Below, in pieces: positions 47,101 to 59,545 of a stretch of 64,000 nucleotides of DNA. Both the position numbers and the translations under genes were made by a program. Source of the stretch: Diorhabda sublineata (Eukaryota; Arthropoda; Insecta; Coleoptera; Chrysomelidae); contig NC_079474.1 of NCBI RefSeq assembly GCF_026230105.1, forward strand, positions 32,812,294 to 32,876,293, in the 5' to 3' direction. How positions within the stretch are numbered: the first letter of the stretch is position 1; every line of letters starts with the position of its first letter. The notes beneath the pieces are model-generated. The model saw only the letters and a program-made list of their open reading frames with translations, did no database searches and was not told the DNA's origin.

Positions 47101-49693
47101 AAGAAGAAGCCCAAGAAGAACCTCTCAAGGAAATTTGCTTATCGCAAGTTGCTTTGGGTAACAGAAACCTGTTGCCAATTTTTATAAACGATCAAAAAAC
47201 CAAATCTGTTAAAGATCAACCCGGCAAATCCCCACCAACTTCTGCAGACGGTAAGGTTAATTATTATTCTTCATAGTTTATAGTTAATTGCGGGCGGTCA
47301 AGGGGCCTTCAGATAAGCCCGACGTGCCCCACTTGCCGTTACCAAATACCGATCCGATCAGACGCTTCGGCTTAAACCTTTTGATGTCATTAGGCAAGTT
47401 GTGAGGCTTGCCCAAGTGTTTAAACCGTTTTCATATGAATGCAGGGCACTCACAGATGACATGATCCTCCTCCATGCACTAACAGCACGCCAGATCGTCC
47501 ATAATGCCCATGGCGTCTTGGATGGCAGTGTCTGGTTAGAATTTCGGTCACTAGTCCGATTTCGCGCCTGTTTACACGGAGCAGTTATTTGTCTCACGTG
47601 TGTCTATTGATCTTTACCGAGTCCGCCAAGCGAGTAGACCGTTGAGAGAGGCGATAGCAACATTTTCAGCCACACCAAGAATCGGCTCTGATCCCATCGG
47701 TAAGTTCCCCGATCTCAGTCTTTGTTGCCCGAGTGATTGGGCAACCAAAAGAACTGGATTTTGCAGCCACAAGTCACAAGATTCTGTAGGACTCTCTTGC
47801 ACTTCAGCACTAGCCTAAAGTCCACTATTTCGGCCATTATGGCTTGTATGGCAGCTCTGTTATCTGAGCAGTTACTGTCTTCCTGTGGCGTCAATTGAGT
47901 ATCGCGCGTCTGCATTCCATCACAGCGAATACCTTATCTTGGAAGAAGGTAGCATGAAAAATATTCGCTTATTGGGGGGGTGTCCTCTGCAGAAGCCTCC
48001 TCCTGGAGCCGTATGTGTACCAGGTGGTTCCATTATTCAATACAGCGGAGTCGAGAGTCCCTGGTCGCTGCCCATCGAAATGATTGGGTATTCAACTGTG
48101 TCCACATTTTTTTGCATGGCCAGTTTGTCCAGCCTGCAGTTTTCTGTGGCTGTCCTCATTGCTTCGAATTGTATCAGTAGATCTAAGGTTGGAAGGCCCA
48201 GTAGGACATCAAGGGCCTCAGTCGGGGCCGTACGTATGGCCCCTATGAGAACAGGTTTAACCGTTGAGGTATAAATCCAGAGGAGGATCTTAGATGAAAG
48301 ATCCCATGTACAACCAAAGGCCCTTCTGTATGCCCAATAATATTATTCTTTTATAATTTAATTTTGTATTGTTGAAGGTTTTGTAAAATTCAGAGGCTCG
48401 ATAGTCGACGTCGGTAAACTTCTAGAGCAATTAGAACGCAGTGAACAAGCAAGAATTGAAACCGAAGTCCGCCTTACGGAAATTAAAAATGAAAATCAAA
48501 AGCTTTCAGATAAATATCACAAATCTAATTCAACAATCAAACATCTCAATTCGGAGGTGAGAGATTATAGAGACAAACTTCGTACTTCGGAAGATGTTTT
48601 AAGCAAAGTTACAGTAAGTTCAACAGCTTTTTTATAACTAAACACCCTGTATATAAAATTCGTTGGAGATTATAACATGTGTGGGTTAATTTGTTCTACT
48701 CTACTACTTATGGTATTTTCCTTGGATTTGGTCGTTCTGAATATGAAATCATGCTGTTAATAAAGTTTGATTTACATGGTTCTTTTGACATTTCGGACTG
48801 ATTAATTTACCATACCAAAAACCGTCCTTTTGGCTTTGGATGTTGTATTTTTTGTTTCATTGGATTTTGTCTTTCTACACATTAAACCATGTAGTTAATA
48901 AAATGTGATTTAGCATGTACCATGATGCTTTTACCATTCTGGACTAATTTACTAATCTATAAACCACACTTTTGGCTTTAGATGCTATTATCTATCAGAT
49001 TTTCGGTTCTACTTCCTATTCAATTCTTCGACTTTCTTGTTTTAGTATTTTTGAAATTCATATTATTCACTTGATTCGAAAAAAATCTTCTTACTCAATT
49101 ATCAAATTCAAATATTGTACAGGTCCCGCAGTAGTGTAAATATTATATATACTTTTTGACAGTACTTTCTATAAGTATCATTGAACATACTTATTAAATA
49201 AATAGTTCCTTGTGGATCACCATTACTAATCAATCAACTTTTTCTGTTCACATTCATTAGTTTCTATTTTATTTAGTAGCTTTGGAAGCTAAATTTTGTC
49301 GAATGCCTATTTGGTGTATAAAGAAATGACTGTTCAAGTTACCCATATTTAATGTTATATTATTTACAGTCTCATTCTAAACTGTACCATCAAGCGTTGA
49401 TCGATATCAAAGATACTATTGAACCAGTATTAAGAAGTACATCGCACAAAGAAGACAAGAAAGACAGAGACGACAGAGATAAAAAACAGGAGGGCGACAA
49501 GTCGCGATGGGAAAAGGACCGAGAACATGTACACTGTAAAAAAGACGAAAAGGATAGAGAAAAAGAAAAGGAGAAAGATAAGACTTCTAATGTGGAAGTA
49601 CAGGAAACTAAAAGTGAAGAAGTGAAAGTAAAGGCGGAAGAAACGAAGGAAGTAAAATCGGAAGAAACCGATACAAAGATGGAGGATAATTAA
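41158..49693 (+). CDS. CCAR1: CCAR1 orthologue (cell division cycle and apoptosis regulator 1), seven visible exons
   Basis: Nuclear coactivator and RNA-processing-linked protein. Exons: 41158-42032, 42102-42605, 45352 to about 45643, 46022-46276, 46344-47250, 48378-48613 and 49370-49693. All phases agree and give about 1130 residues, close to vertebrate CCAR1. Domain order: Asn/Gln-rich N-terminus; S1-like domain (VFTGKVTQMHDNFGLVDEEV) near residues 124-188; Arg/Glu/Ser-rich stretch 210-276 leading to YMVQVPKINLDL; DBC1/Nudix-like domain in exon 2 with AMAIGGAWSPSLDG; exon 3 YRFLELYYRRSESTHKGKTI and VVIFLPDVWSCLPTRLEWEG; SAP DNA-binding motif near 574-606 (VNDLRNELKARNINSKGLKS); acidic-basic linker; EF-hand-like region near 822-880 (LLSFVYFDQTQCGYIFDKDM); coiled coil in exon 6; Lys/Glu-rich tail ending TDTKMEDN. 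The exon 3 donor is not canonical (see finding). The start is the first in-frame ATG; a GTG at 41092 was not chosen. Confidence 0.95.
44140..44950 (-). mobile_element. Decayed non-LTR reverse transcriptase fragment in a CCAR1 intron
   Basis: On the minus strand, broken frames read LKNGKCPGIKRISP (usual motif near LKNGKAPGPDGIP) and then KWKNSTIMPIFKRGQK (usual EWK-x-AIIIPIFKKGDK), followed by sequence resembling the next RT blocks. The polarity is antisense to CCAR1, in the 2746-bp intron between exons 2 and 3. Many stops and frameshifts. It looks related to the fragments at 3141-3760 and 60290-61570. Other parts of the intron (42900-43400) hold a short duplicated phrase, gttacgaatttaatgtcaaa. 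Confidence 0.6.
47285..48310 (-). mobile_element. Non-LTR retrotransposon fragment: RT end and RNase H, in a CCAR1 intron
   Basis: Read on the minus strand from about 48270: IGAIRTAPTEALDVLLGLPT and LDLLIQFEAMRTATENCRLD, the segment between reverse transcriptase and RNase H in jockey/R1-like elements. Then, after stops, RNase H phrases SDNRAAIQAIMAEIV and KIQFFWLPNHSGNKD, then ASLNGLLAWRTR and a C-terminal region. It fills nearly all of the 1127-bp intron between exons 5 and 6, antisense to CCAR1. Several stops and frameshifts; no poly-A tail or target duplication identified. Confidence 0.82.
48714..48980 (+). repeat. Two-copy tandem duplication, unit about 137 bp, in a CCAR1 intron
   Basis: ttggatttggtcgttctgaa and ttggattttgtctttctaca begin two diverged copies, each ending with cttttggctttggatg or cttttggctttagatg. 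It lies between exons 6 and 7 of CCAR1 and is non-coding. Confidence 0.7.
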
Positions 49694-49762
49694 ATTATTA
49701 TATTAATTACAATTATAATTTGTTTTAGTTATAGAAGAGCACTTTTAATTTTGTGGTGTGAA

Positions 49763-49768
49763 AATAAA
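49763..49768 (+). promoter_or_regulatory. Polyadenylation signal of CCAR1
   Basis: aataaa about 70 bp after the stop codon, followed by a T-rich stretch. It is the first full consensus downstream of the stop. Confidence 0.7.
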
Positions 49769-50229
49769 TGTAGTCTTTATAATCGAAACGAATTTTTATT
49801 TAATTCTGTTATAAATCTGTACCAATGTGGGAAGGAAGTACTTTTTCGACATAATTGCAAGTTTGGAAAGATCCTTGTTTTCTATATCGGACTGTAGTAT
49901 CATTTTTGTACAAACTTTGTAGTCAAATAGGTTGGGATTGTAAATATAACACCGATCTTGATATTTTAAAAGTTTTATTAAGAAAATTAAGGTTTTCATA
50001 ACAACAACAAATAAAATGAAACAGATTTTCCTATAGTAATGCAGTACATTATTAGTAAATTAAAAGGCGATAGAAATCCATCGGGCAAATCAACTTTATA
50101 ACATAAATAATTAATTTTGTTCACAAAATCGATTTTTAAATAATCTATATTCTATATAAACAAAATGGTAAATGATTGAAAAACAGTGTTGACTTGAAAT
50201 AACTGATTTCATTGAAAACAAATCAGTAG

Positions 50230-50499
50230 GTGGAAACTACAAACGAGCTACACTAACTGTCAGTATTATAAAAATTTTGTTCAACCTGACGTTACTCAAC
50301 CGCCCGTCGAAATTTTACCGATGATTAACATCCGGTATTAAAACCATTTGCAACCATCCTTTGGCCAACCTGAGCTGCTTTCTGCTGAAAAATTTGCGTT
50401 GGCTGCACTGAGAGTTCAATTTTAACCAATCAAACCCGAGTGAACTGACATTTGCACAGGAGTGTGTCAGTCAAGTCTAGTTTTGTTTGAAGTTTCCAC
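50230..50499. mobile_element. MITE-like element, about 270 bp
   Basis: The left end gtggaaactacaaacgagct pairs with the right end, in reverse complement gtggaaacttcaaacaaaac, and similarity continues to ctgtca or ctgaca. The interior is less AT-rich than the flanks and has no coding frame. 49770-50229 and 50500-51319 show nothing else recognised. Confidence 0.72.
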
Positions 50500-51319
50500 G
50501 TGAACTTAACTTCCGTTAAGGTTGAACCAACCGACCGTAAACCATCCATTCGACCTCTAGCTAATGTTCATAATGCGAAAACTCGGCTTTAACTAAAGGT
50601 TGAATCTCAACCAACAAAATTTTAAAAATATAACCATAGAATCCATCAAATTTTCAGTGATATTTTGAATTATAGGCCTGATGTAAATGATCCATTTGTT
50701 TGCTTAAAAACTGTTTAATCTACTCAATAAAGGCAATGTCACTTAATTTTTTATATACATATATGCAAATGATACCTAAGAATCCTTAAAATAGACACGA
50801 AGTCACAGTATTTCCAGTATAATGAAAATATTTATTTATTGAATCAGTTTGCATTAAAAGACACATTTAGACATTGGAAACTTTTAATTCAATATCTACC
50901 GTATTAGTAGAAATAAACATGATCGTATTTATTCAGACATATTTTTGTTATATATTCCGATATATAGATGTAAATCTGTAGTTAATGTAATTTTTAATCC
51001 TAAATTTTCATAGCTATATTACCCTACCTAATTAAATATCAATGATTGTAGATAATGTATGGTCTCTGGATTTTTATACCACAAATTGAAAAAAAAAAAT
51101 TATGTTAATGGCGAAAAGGATAAAAGTAAAAGTTTATGAACGAGAAACTCACGATTTTAATCTTTACGTTATTTATTATCCAAATATGTTAATATTAGAT
51201 AGTTTCTTTTTTAATAATTGAAAATATTAACGTAGGTACCTCTACAAAATCACAACACGAGTCACAAACTATTATATACCACAATTCACTCCCAACTGAA
51301 AATGTTGGTTCACAAAATT

Positions 51320-51603
51320 TAAATAGACAACCAGAGCGTGACATCACGGCCGTCATATTGTTATGGTTCACTTTCCAAACAAAGTTTGCGTGGTAGTGTG
51401 TGTTCTTTTAAGTTATTTAAAAAGTGTTCAAATAGTTTACTGTTGTATAAGATGGTAATGTTATGTGCCAGAAGTTATTTTTTTACGAAAATACGAAAAA
51501 ATCGTATACACGATCGGCAACGCAGTTAAAACTTTGTTTCGAAAGTGATCCCTGACCTGGCCTAGCAATGGCGGTGTGTGACGTCCACTCCTGTAGTCTA
51601 TTA
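51320..51603. mobile_element. MITE-like element with inverted ends of about 80 bp
   Basis: The left arm runs aaatagacaaccagagcgtg, acatcacggccgtcat, then cactttccaaacaaagttt. The right arm in reverse complement runs ttaatagactacaggagtgg, acgtcacacaccgccat, then cactttcgaaacaaagttt. The order is conserved along both arms. Small open frames inside (for example 51338-51529) have no family resemblance. Confidence 0.8.
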
Positions 51604-52171
51604 AAATTGAATTATTAATGTTTGTAGAAATTTTCTTTATATTATAAAGTTGTCGATGAGTTTTTTCATTTTGTGGCAAATTTATTTACCTGTCCGTTGT
51701 CGTTATTTTCAAAGGTTAAATTGGATGAAATATGCAACACATTGTCTAATACAAAACAACGACGGAAATGAATTTGACTTTTGTTGACGTTTATGGACCA
51801 ACCAGATTCACTCTATGTCTATGTAATAGTCATATACATCAATTTATAACAAATTCGAATAAAAACATTTTCAAAATAATTACTTTAAATGGAAAATTAC
51901 ATATTTGATCTCTGGGTGTTGGTTGAGAAAATTCCTAGAAATTTATTTTCAGTTAAATAAGCTGTACAGTATATTTGTCAAATAATAATTGACCTGTTTC
52001 GTTCCGTTACTTTGTTAAGAAATTCCTTGTAACTCATTGAAAATAAATCCTAGAATATTGTTAAACATTCAAATAGATGTTACTGATAATACATTAATAT
52101 TTCAATGTGTTTATACTTACTTTACAGAGTATCATCAATGACGATCACGTGTTGTATTTTTTTGAAATTTG

Positions 52172-52434
52172 TATACGAGGGTTTTCCGAGATGTTCATTG
52201 TAGTTATCTACAACTTCCGTTTACATAGGAAATAGATTCTAACCTTGATTTTTAAATAATTTTTTGATGAAACACGTTATTTTTTATATGGAAACAGTAT
52301 AAGATTTCAGTTATTTAATTTTTTTGATAAATCTTCAAATGCAAAAAAAAGAGTTAAGTAAAAAATTATCAATATAAACGGAAGTGGTAGATGAAAATAT
52401 TCCAACTGAAACTCCTCGGAAAACTCCAGAATAT
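52172..52434. mobile_element. MITE-like element, about 263 bp
   Basis: The left arm contains gagggttttccgagatgttc and caacttccgtttacat. The right arm in reverse complement contains ggagttttccgaggagtttc and accacttccgtttatat. The arms are about 60 bp with small indels, and the centre is AT-rich and non-coding. Flanking stretches 51604-52171 and 52435-53551 hold no gene. Confidence 0.78.
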
Positions 52435-53551
52435 CAATTTCAAGAAAAATATGGTATATACCCTGTATATACACAACAAGATTTAACTATCACATCATCT
52501 ACTTTCGAATATTTAAATTAACCAATTTATTAACTAACCAATAAGAAAAATCCTATAATCATCAAATGAAATGTCCAGAAGTCCCAAGAGACCATTATTT
52601 TTAAAACTCATATGATTACTAAGATTTTTAAATAAAATATTTCTAATTTCGTCGTGTTAGTCACTATTTTGGCTTAAAACTAGGAACTCGCTTTGAATAT
52701 ATTTACAAAAACATCAAGATGTACAATTTATTCTTACATTATTAATATAATACAGTTTATTTTAATTTTCTATGAAATCTAATGATTTAAATATCTTTTT
52801 TAATATCCCAATATGGACAGATCAAAACAAACCTCGATGATTAAATAAATCATACAAGAATATCCTATTAGTGAAATTTTATCTGTTGTAGCAATCACTG
52901 CGTTTCTTGTATAATTTTTCAATTCCCCAAAAAATGAAATAAAAATATCAACAACACTGCCCAATATTGAAAATATGTAATATATGAATCACAGTTGTAA
53001 ATAAAAACTATATATCAAAATATTTTGTATAAAATTGAGGTTATTTGATCTTTTTACTTCATTTTATGTAATTAAAATTTTGCTAAATAAGATAAGTGAA
53101 AAGTTGACAACGTTATGATGATTTTTCTAGTAAAATTTTGTTAAATAACGAAAATATTCAAGATTTAATTGAAGCCATTTCCATTCACAACTATTAGTGT
53201 TCAAAGTAATTGCCAAGATTAAAAATTCTCTAGATATACACCGGTCCTGTATTTTTATGTGACGCTTATTTGAGTTTTGGAATCCCGCCATCTGTTGAGG
53301 GTGTTTTGAATAGCCTCATTTACAGATTCCTTTAGCTTGGTATTGGGCGACATTGCCAATGGTAAAATTTATTTGAACTTCTAGTATATTAGATACTAAT
53401 TCTATTTATCTTTTTTATCAACAAGGTTATGGCAGGCAATTACAATTTTTTGAACTTGGGCTATAATGAAAATTTTTCTACAAAATTTTATTACTTCCGA
53501 TATTGATTGAAAAAATCTATCTAGTTTGCATAAGGCAACACTCAATAGATG

Positions 53552-53947
53552 TACAAGGTGTCTCAAAAAAAATTCACCTTTGCCTATTCGTCATTTAATT
53601 GGTGCGCTGTGGTTCTAGGCTGATTGAAAAAAGGATCGAGGAGTTTGAAGGAACCAAATCCAAGCGTCCAATGTCGGTCGAAAATGTAGACAGTGTTACT
53701 CGGTATGTTCGTGACGAGCCTGACGCGTAATGTTGCTTTAAACCTCTTGGAGAGGTGACATAAGTTGGCCTACATGCTGTCCCGATTTAACACCTATGAA
53801 TTTTTTTCTGTGATGTTATATCAAATCTAAAGTTTACGCTAACAAATTTCCAAGCAATGTATTTTAATATGCATCATACATTTTTGCAATAAACTTCTTA
53901 CTTTTCCTATTTTTTTAAATGTGAACTTTCTTGTGAGACACCTTGTA
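53552..53947 (+). mobile_element. Internally deleted mariner-like element, about 396 bp
   Basis: The left end tacaaggtgtctcaaaaaaa and the right end in reverse complement, tacaaggtgtctcacaagaa, match and abut TA. The interior joins a transposase N-terminal piece on the plus strand (RIEEFEGTKSKRPMSVENVD, then TRYVRDEPDA) directly to a C-terminal piece (SRFNTYEFF or, in the better frame, PDLTPMNFFLCDVI). The middle, with most of the catalytic core, is missing. Confidence 0.82.
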
Positions 53948-54310
53948 TAATATTTAATTTCAGACATTCGTTTTGGAAGTATACCTAGATAAGTTATCTA
54001 CAAAAATCGGCAACGCTGTAAAGTAAAACGAAAGAAAGACCTCAAAACAGTGCAAATAAATAACAAACTGATTTGAAACTCGTATAAAACAACGATTTCA
54101 AGGGCGGTGGAAGTATTTTATTTCAACGAGTTAACGGAATCCCCATTAAAGAAATTTTTTAATCTATAGTATGATAATCTGATATTTATTAGATACAAGT
54201 ATCGAATTAACTGTATTTGAGAGGTTAGAAACAAGTTACATTTTATCATTACTAAGTTGGAATTTCTGGAACCGTTGGTGATACTCATATTGAGTACACT
54301 ACCACTACAT

Positions 54311-54415
54311 TAACACTCACAATTACACTGTTGGTGCGCGTTTCGATAGCCAAGTTGTCGTCTTCGTAGACTGAAGGTAAACGCGCGTCAAACAGTGTAA
54401 TTGTGAGTGTTAGTG
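54311..54415. repeat. Long hairpin, perfect 20-bp outer arms
   Basis: acactcacaattacactgtt (54313-54332) and its exact reverse complement (54391-54410) enclose a second pairing, gcgcgttt with aaacgcgc. The loop contains gatagccaagttgtcgtctt and cgtagactgaag. GC-rich for this region. It resembles widespread insect repeat sequence from memory only; I cannot assign a class. Confidence 0.88.
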
Positions 54416-54826
54416 TAAACAGTGATTTTAGTATTTCATTATTAAACAATTAGTTGTTTATTTTATCTTATAAAGTACATTTTACCTTTCTTAGCGTGTA
54501 CTTACAAGATTTTTACTAGATTGATACTTGTTTTCGACATAATTAAAAATATTTCTAAATGAATATAAAATGAAGCGGTTTATTGAAAATTATGCCAAGT
54601 GTGTATAATGTATTTCTTAATAAAAAAACATTTTAATAATTTGAGTTATTATATGTATTTTATAACGTACAAGCCAGGACTTTTAAAATGTAATATAGAT
54701 AACTTTGGAAGTGTCTTCACTTGAATATTTAGTTTAGATCAAATATACAAAGAAACTTAGATCATTTTATATCGAAATTAATGTTTGAATATGAATATTA
54801 TTTGGTTGTTAGTTCCCTAAGGCTTC

Positions 54827-55502
54827 TTCAAAAGCATATTGTGATGCCCGTCATCAAATAGCGAAAATCTTCACGAAAAGAAATAAGGGACCTTCCTCTA
54901 AGAACTGAATAGTAAACAACTCCAGGTTCGTATTAAATTTAATTTTCAGAATCAGTGAATAAATTAAAATTATAAAATACTAAATCAAATATTACTGAAA
55001 AAATAATGAATGTGAATAATTCAAAATATATGTCAACAGATGGTCAAAAAGTGATTACAAATGTTTTTAGTCGACTTTGTAGCCGATGAATGTCTAGAAA
55101 AGATGCTATCCAGGAAACAAAGTTTTTGACAAATACTTCTCAGATTACATTCTACAAAATTGACAAGATGTGACAATGAGACGCAAAAGGAATGTTTCAG
55201 GAAATTTTTTAAAAAGAAACCTGATAGGTTAATTCCCTTATGCGAAGTAAAACTTAATGCCAAATCTTCAAGGTATTAAGGCAGAACTGAAAAGGAAAGG
55301 TAAATAAAACTTTGAAACAAAAAATCCATCTATGTATTTAATTTTACTGCAATTTTCTTCGCTTATTATATTAGGTACAACTCTGTACGATTTTTAATGA
55401 TGGGCTTCTTATCTAAGTTAGTAACTCCATTATAGTTTTACAAAATAAATAAATTTTCGCTATTTGATGACCATCATTATACCATCAATGCTTGTATAGG
55501 TT
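54827..55502. mobile_element. Probable non-autonomous DNA element, about 675 bp
   Basis: At the left, gtcatcaaatagcgaaaat lies at 54849-54867. Its reverse complement occurs near 55457-55475, preceded outward by matching agcat-x-x-tgatg segments. The arms are about 40 bp. The interior minus-strand frame 55033-55263 shows no known family. Confidence 0.7.
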
Positions 55503-56498
55503 ATTTGATAATCGATGATGATTTGTTAAAAATGTTAGAATGATACACTATAATTTGTCATAATTACATATAAATAGGAAAGTATAGTTTATTGTTTGTA
55601 AATACATATCTACAAAGTCATTTAGAGGTATATTCATAAATAATAAATCTCCCTCAACCTTTTTATACTTACAGATAAAAAGGGCGAAAATAAAAAACTA
55701 ATTGTTAGAAATTCGCAATCAATATGAACAAATTTAAAAATATACTCCCATCATTTTTGTTATATTAAAAAAAGGGAAGTCGAAAAACATCCAAAAGACA
55801 GATTGCCCTCAAATAATATGGTAGAATTTGTAACTGCTCTTAAAAGATACAAACAATTTTTGAAAAATTATGAAAAAAGTTATTAAATTTGAAAATTAAC
55901 CTCAATTTAAATTTGATATCATTTGTATCTGTCTAAGTACAAGTTTAACAGATGAAATTTGTAATTATTCAAATATTTGACCATTACTTGGTTTTAAAAA
56001 TACATCATGTGTAATGTATTATAACTGATTTTAATAGTATAAATATTTCCAAACATTCTGTCATAATTTTTCATGATTTGTTTTGTTTCATTTCCATATA
56101 CGTCCAATAATAGGGTTATTTCATCCATGCCAATATAATTTTCTTCAACTTTTTACTTCTTAGACCTTTTTGTATGTTTTTCCTGATAATTTAAATGATT
56201 TTAAGTCTTTTTTTATTTTAAATTTAAAATAACATGTAAAAATTTTTACATGACTTACAACTGATTTTAATAGAAAAGAGACCTAAACTGAAGACAAATT
56301 ATCACGGAAAAACATACGAAAAGATCTAAGAAGTGAAAAGAATATTTTAATTTAGACTTAAAATTAGTCGGAACGTCAATTTTTATCTATCTTTTAAAAA
56401 TTATTAAAAAAAACTAATTTTGAAACGTTTACATGTGATTTGTTGATCCCACAACAATGGGGTAAGAAGAAGTTGAAAAAAATGTACAAAAACACCTC
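55503..56498. other. Intergenic, nothing recognised
   Basis: AT-rich with no coding or repeat signal beyond low-complexity runs. Confidence 0.5.
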
Positions 56499-56705
56499 AG
56501 CTTCACTAGCAGCTATACAAACCCGCTATAGCTACTTCCAGCTTTTAGCTCTTTCACAGATTAAAAATGTCACTCAAAAACACCGGCTGGATGACAAAGA
56601 GATATTCTGATGGAAAACTAATATTTGGGATTATCTCACGAGTTGGAAACTTGTACTTTAATAGGTTAACTACTTCGAAGGATGTCACTTATCGAATGAA
56701 GAAGA
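56499..56705 (+). repeat. Dispersed repeat S, copy 1
   Basis: Shares ttttagctctttcacagatt, actacttcgaaggatgtcac and a tataca...cccg-tata-gctac segment with 58884-59052. Non-coding. The stretch from 56706 to 58219 holds nothing else recognised. Confidence 0.65.
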
Positions 56706-58219
56706 ATCACTCCAATGAATGTAGATTTGGTACTTTTGGGACAAACCTCGTATCTGTTCTTTTATATTTTTTTGTTTGGAAATTCGTTAAAAATATGAGT
56801 AGATTTATTTAATTTGGTAATTCAGGTTCCAATTCAAACTGATACAATTAAAACTCAATAATTTTTGTAATCGTTTTATTAATTTTTGTACAACATTTTG
56901 TTTTATAAAAAATTAGGAATTATTTTCTCGTTTAAGTTCATTTCAAATTCTACCATTTTCAAAATTAAACACAATAATTAAATGTTGTCGATATAATAGA
57001 CCAACAAAGCAACATGTCAAGTTGGCATCATCTAAATATAACAACGCATTCGATGTCATTAGAAAGAAATCAATAAAAATAAGGAAAAAAAAATTATAAT
57101 GATCTGAAATTCATTAATAAATAAATACCCGTATTAGTATATACCGGACTGCCCAATAATGTGACAAAAACTATCATCCCCACTTATATAAATAATACAA
57201 AAAAGTATGTGCAATTTTTATTTAAAATAAATATAAATTTACGAATAAAACTTATATACTATGAAATTTTAAATAATTAGAAAGCATTTGTAAACACGAC
57301 AAAAAAATATTTTTTTTCTAATATTTAAGAAATAGTTTCAAAAATAAAATAATAACAATATAAATTGAATTAAATTCTAGTTTTGTTAAACATATCATTT
57401 CTCTTCGATTTTCAGTTTCTGTATACAAATATTTTCTGACAAATATATTTAATTCGATTGAAATTAATATTTTAAAAACATTTTTCTAAAAATAAGTTAA
57501 TTGAAGAAAAATTGATATGAAATACCTCGAATAGGAATTGCAAATGTTTAATAAAAAAACTACCCTAACAGTCGTTATTACAAAGGGGCATTTATATAAA
57601 ACAATCAAAAAGTCCTAATTTCAGCATGATTAGTAGTTATATTGAATTACGGAGTCCTTTTTATACCTTTTAAAGATTTTTTTAGTATTATCTATAGCGA
57701 AAGGGATTTTCAGTCAAGCCACGCTATTGGGCTACCTTATATGCATCTTAAGCAAAGTATTCTATTTAATAAAAAAAATAAATAAAAAAAACACTGCTTT
57801 ACTTGGCCGAAGAACAACTACAGAAATCAAGTTTAACTATGCTCTCTTCCAATATAGTTCGTTTTTATTTTATTTATACATTTTTTTGCTAATATTTACT
57901 AGAGAAAAAAATTTACAGCCGATTTTTATATATACAAAGTTGACAGCGAACGGTCTTAAAGCTTACTTCATCCTAGTTATACATTCGTTCTTATTATTTA
58001 ACAAATGAATTAATCAAACGGCAAATTTCTGACTGGTTTTTCATATTTTCAAATTATAACAATTTATATATACTTCAGTCGATACCAGATACCCAGATAC
58101 CAGAATACATAAAGACTTTGGAACTGGACAGCGAGCTCTAAATACTCTTCAATAGAAGTAGCTCTAATACTATAAATCCTGAAGTCATAGTTTAACGTTA
58201 TCCTGTATATAATTTAACG

Positions 58220-59545
58220 GAAAAACTAGTGACAAGTTTAAAAAAAAATAAATTTGGAAAGATCTTGTAATGAATTCAAAAAATAATTGATAGTAAAATT
58301 ATTGCAGTCCCCTTAATTGTAAATGGGACTAAATAGTTTTTAAATCTAACCTCGTTAAAACCCGAGTGGGGTCAAAGGGGGGAATAATTGAAAATATCAG
58401 ATTAATTTGAAATTAAAAAATATTCTAGTTAAAAATATGAACTAATCTGATAAAACATACAAGATATAAATAATCTAAATACTAGTTAAGATGAAAATAA
58501 CGCAATTTTTATTGTATTAAATAAATCCAATACTAAAAATAGAAATTTCGAAAAATTTTTCTCAGGTTTAGGGGGAGGGAGATGGGGAGCTAAATAAATG
58601 GAGGAAATCGAAAAAAATCAATAAATCCACACTGAAACAAATTGTAAATAATAACTGAAAATGAAATTATTGATGATGTGACTCAAAAGAATAGGTTTCA
58701 AACATAACCTCACAAAACCCTACGTGGGGTCAATGGGAGGATTCGGAAAATAGTGTGAATGTGTGAACTTTGACTTAAAATTAGGGGCAGAGAGATGGGG
58801 TAAATATAAATTACACTATATGTCACTATGGGGTTAGAAGAGATTTTAAAAAATGATAAAAAATATCTCACGCGATAATCGTACAGCTTCGCCAACCTCT
58901 ATACAGTCCCGATATAACTACCTTTTAGCTCTTTTGTAGATTAAAAAATACGATGGAAAAGTACTTTTCAGGACTGCCTCAGAAAATGGAAAAACTGTTT
59001 AATTCAAACTGTTGACTACTTCGAAGGATATTACTCAACGCAATTAGAAGACGTGGCACCAGATGGTGAAAAAAACTAATGACAAATTGAAAAGGGAAGA
59101 AATAGAAAAAGATTTGATAAATCTATACTGAAACAAATTGTAAATAATAACGGAAAGTGAATTTATTGCAGTCTGCTCGTTTAATAGGAAATGTGCATAA
59201 AAAAATAGGTTTCAAACATAACCTCACTAAATCCCACGTGGGATCAATTGGAGAATTGGGTAAATAGGTTGATTTTGTGAAATTTCCCTTAAGATTAATG
59301 GAAGAGGGATAGGATAAAGATAAATTACACGACATGTCACCAAGGGCTGAAAATAACTAATGACAAGTTGAAAAAAGAAGAAATTCGAAAGGATCTTGTA
59401 AATAAGTCAAAAATTCCCACTGAAACAAATTATGAACAATAATTTTCCAAAATATAATGATATATTCAAAGTTTCAAACGTAACCTCACTCAATCCCACG
59501 GGAATTCGGGAAATAGTGAGAATATGTGACATCTCACTTAAGATT
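58220..59545 (+). repeat. Cluster of about four diverged repeat copies plus repeat S copy 2
   Basis: The block contains recurring phrases: aacctcactaaatcccacgt or close variants at about 58351, 58707, 59219 and 59481; actgaaacaaattgtaaata at about 58631 and 59128 with a variant at 59419; and gatcttgtaa near 58261 and 59393. Embedded at 58884-59052 is the second copy of repeat S. Copies are strongly diverged, and no coding frame survives. Confidence 0.7.

Noticed and set aside
47600..48274. Plus-strand open frames opposite the RNase H fragment
   Set aside because: Shadows of the minus-strand retroelement coding.
57727..58008. 93-residue hydrophobic open frame
   Set aside because: AT-driven composition (Phe/Leu/Ile/Lys), no recognisable motif, no gene context.
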